This document shows, piece by piece, positions 5,218 to 5,219 of a DNA stretch of 5,219 nt. This stretch comes from Bryobacterales bacterium (GTDB lineage Bacteria; Acidobacteriota; Terriglobia; Bryobacterales; Bryobacteraceae). The position numbers and the translations under genes are program-made. The notes under the pieces were generated by a model that did not search any database, was not told the origin of the DNA, and saw only the letters and a program-made list of their open reading frames with translations. Position 1 is the first letter of the stretch; every line of letters begins with the position of its first letter. The stretch spans positions 1 to 5,219 of the forward strand of contig SHUN01000271.1 in assembly GCA_009697495.1 (NCBI GenBank). Reading direction: 5' to 3'.

Positions 5218-5219
5218 CA

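Overview
This window comes from a high-GC bacterial chromosome. The best guess is an Acidobacteriota of the Solibacter/Bryobacter type. That guess rests on recalled family resemblances: a Tat-signalled Gfo/Idh/MocA oxidoreductase next to a mutarotase-fold protein, a short protein with a VVIDLxRLPSHGREV motif, and a TetR tail with an LLWLYQMGLILFWIYDRS motif. No rRNA, tRNA, CRISPR array or insertion sequence is visible.

Layout. (1) Bases 1-700 are a decayed zone holding two convergent remnants: the C-terminal part of a DUF3226-like gene (+), whose reading frame is broken near 66-80, and a shrunken receiver-like gene (-). Their stop codons overlap at 458-461. (2) Bases 683-3208 hold a + strand operon. 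A promoter with a consensus TATAAT leads into a Tat-exported Gfo/Idh/MocA oxidoreductase (749-2158) and, 6 nt later, a galactose-mutarotase-fold protein (2165-3208). Together they suggest oxidation and handling of a sugar or sugar derivative, substrate unknown. (3) Bases 3205-3609 are a second decayed zone. A third operon gene begins with a good ribosome-binding site and an ATGA overlap but is frameshifted and cut short; its visible piece resembles the N-terminus of a secreted amidohydrolase. It runs by a TGATG overlap into a TetR C-terminal ligand domain that has no DNA-binding half. (4) Bases 3606-5164 hold a - strand pair read right to left: a small lipoprotein, then a PLP-dependent threonine dehydratase/serine racemase-type enzyme, coupled by a TAATG stop/start overlap. 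A perfect 9-bp inverted repeat lies just upstream of the lipoprotein.

Two window-wide patterns stand out. Both convergent junctions (458-461 and 3606-3609) have overlapping stop codons, and each involves gene debris. Codon third positions favour G in + strand genes and C in - strand genes, as expected if the + strand is the leading, G-rich replication strand. I found no clearly new biological system. The most interesting items are the gene debris, the racemase-like active site of the dehydratase, and the inverted repeat.
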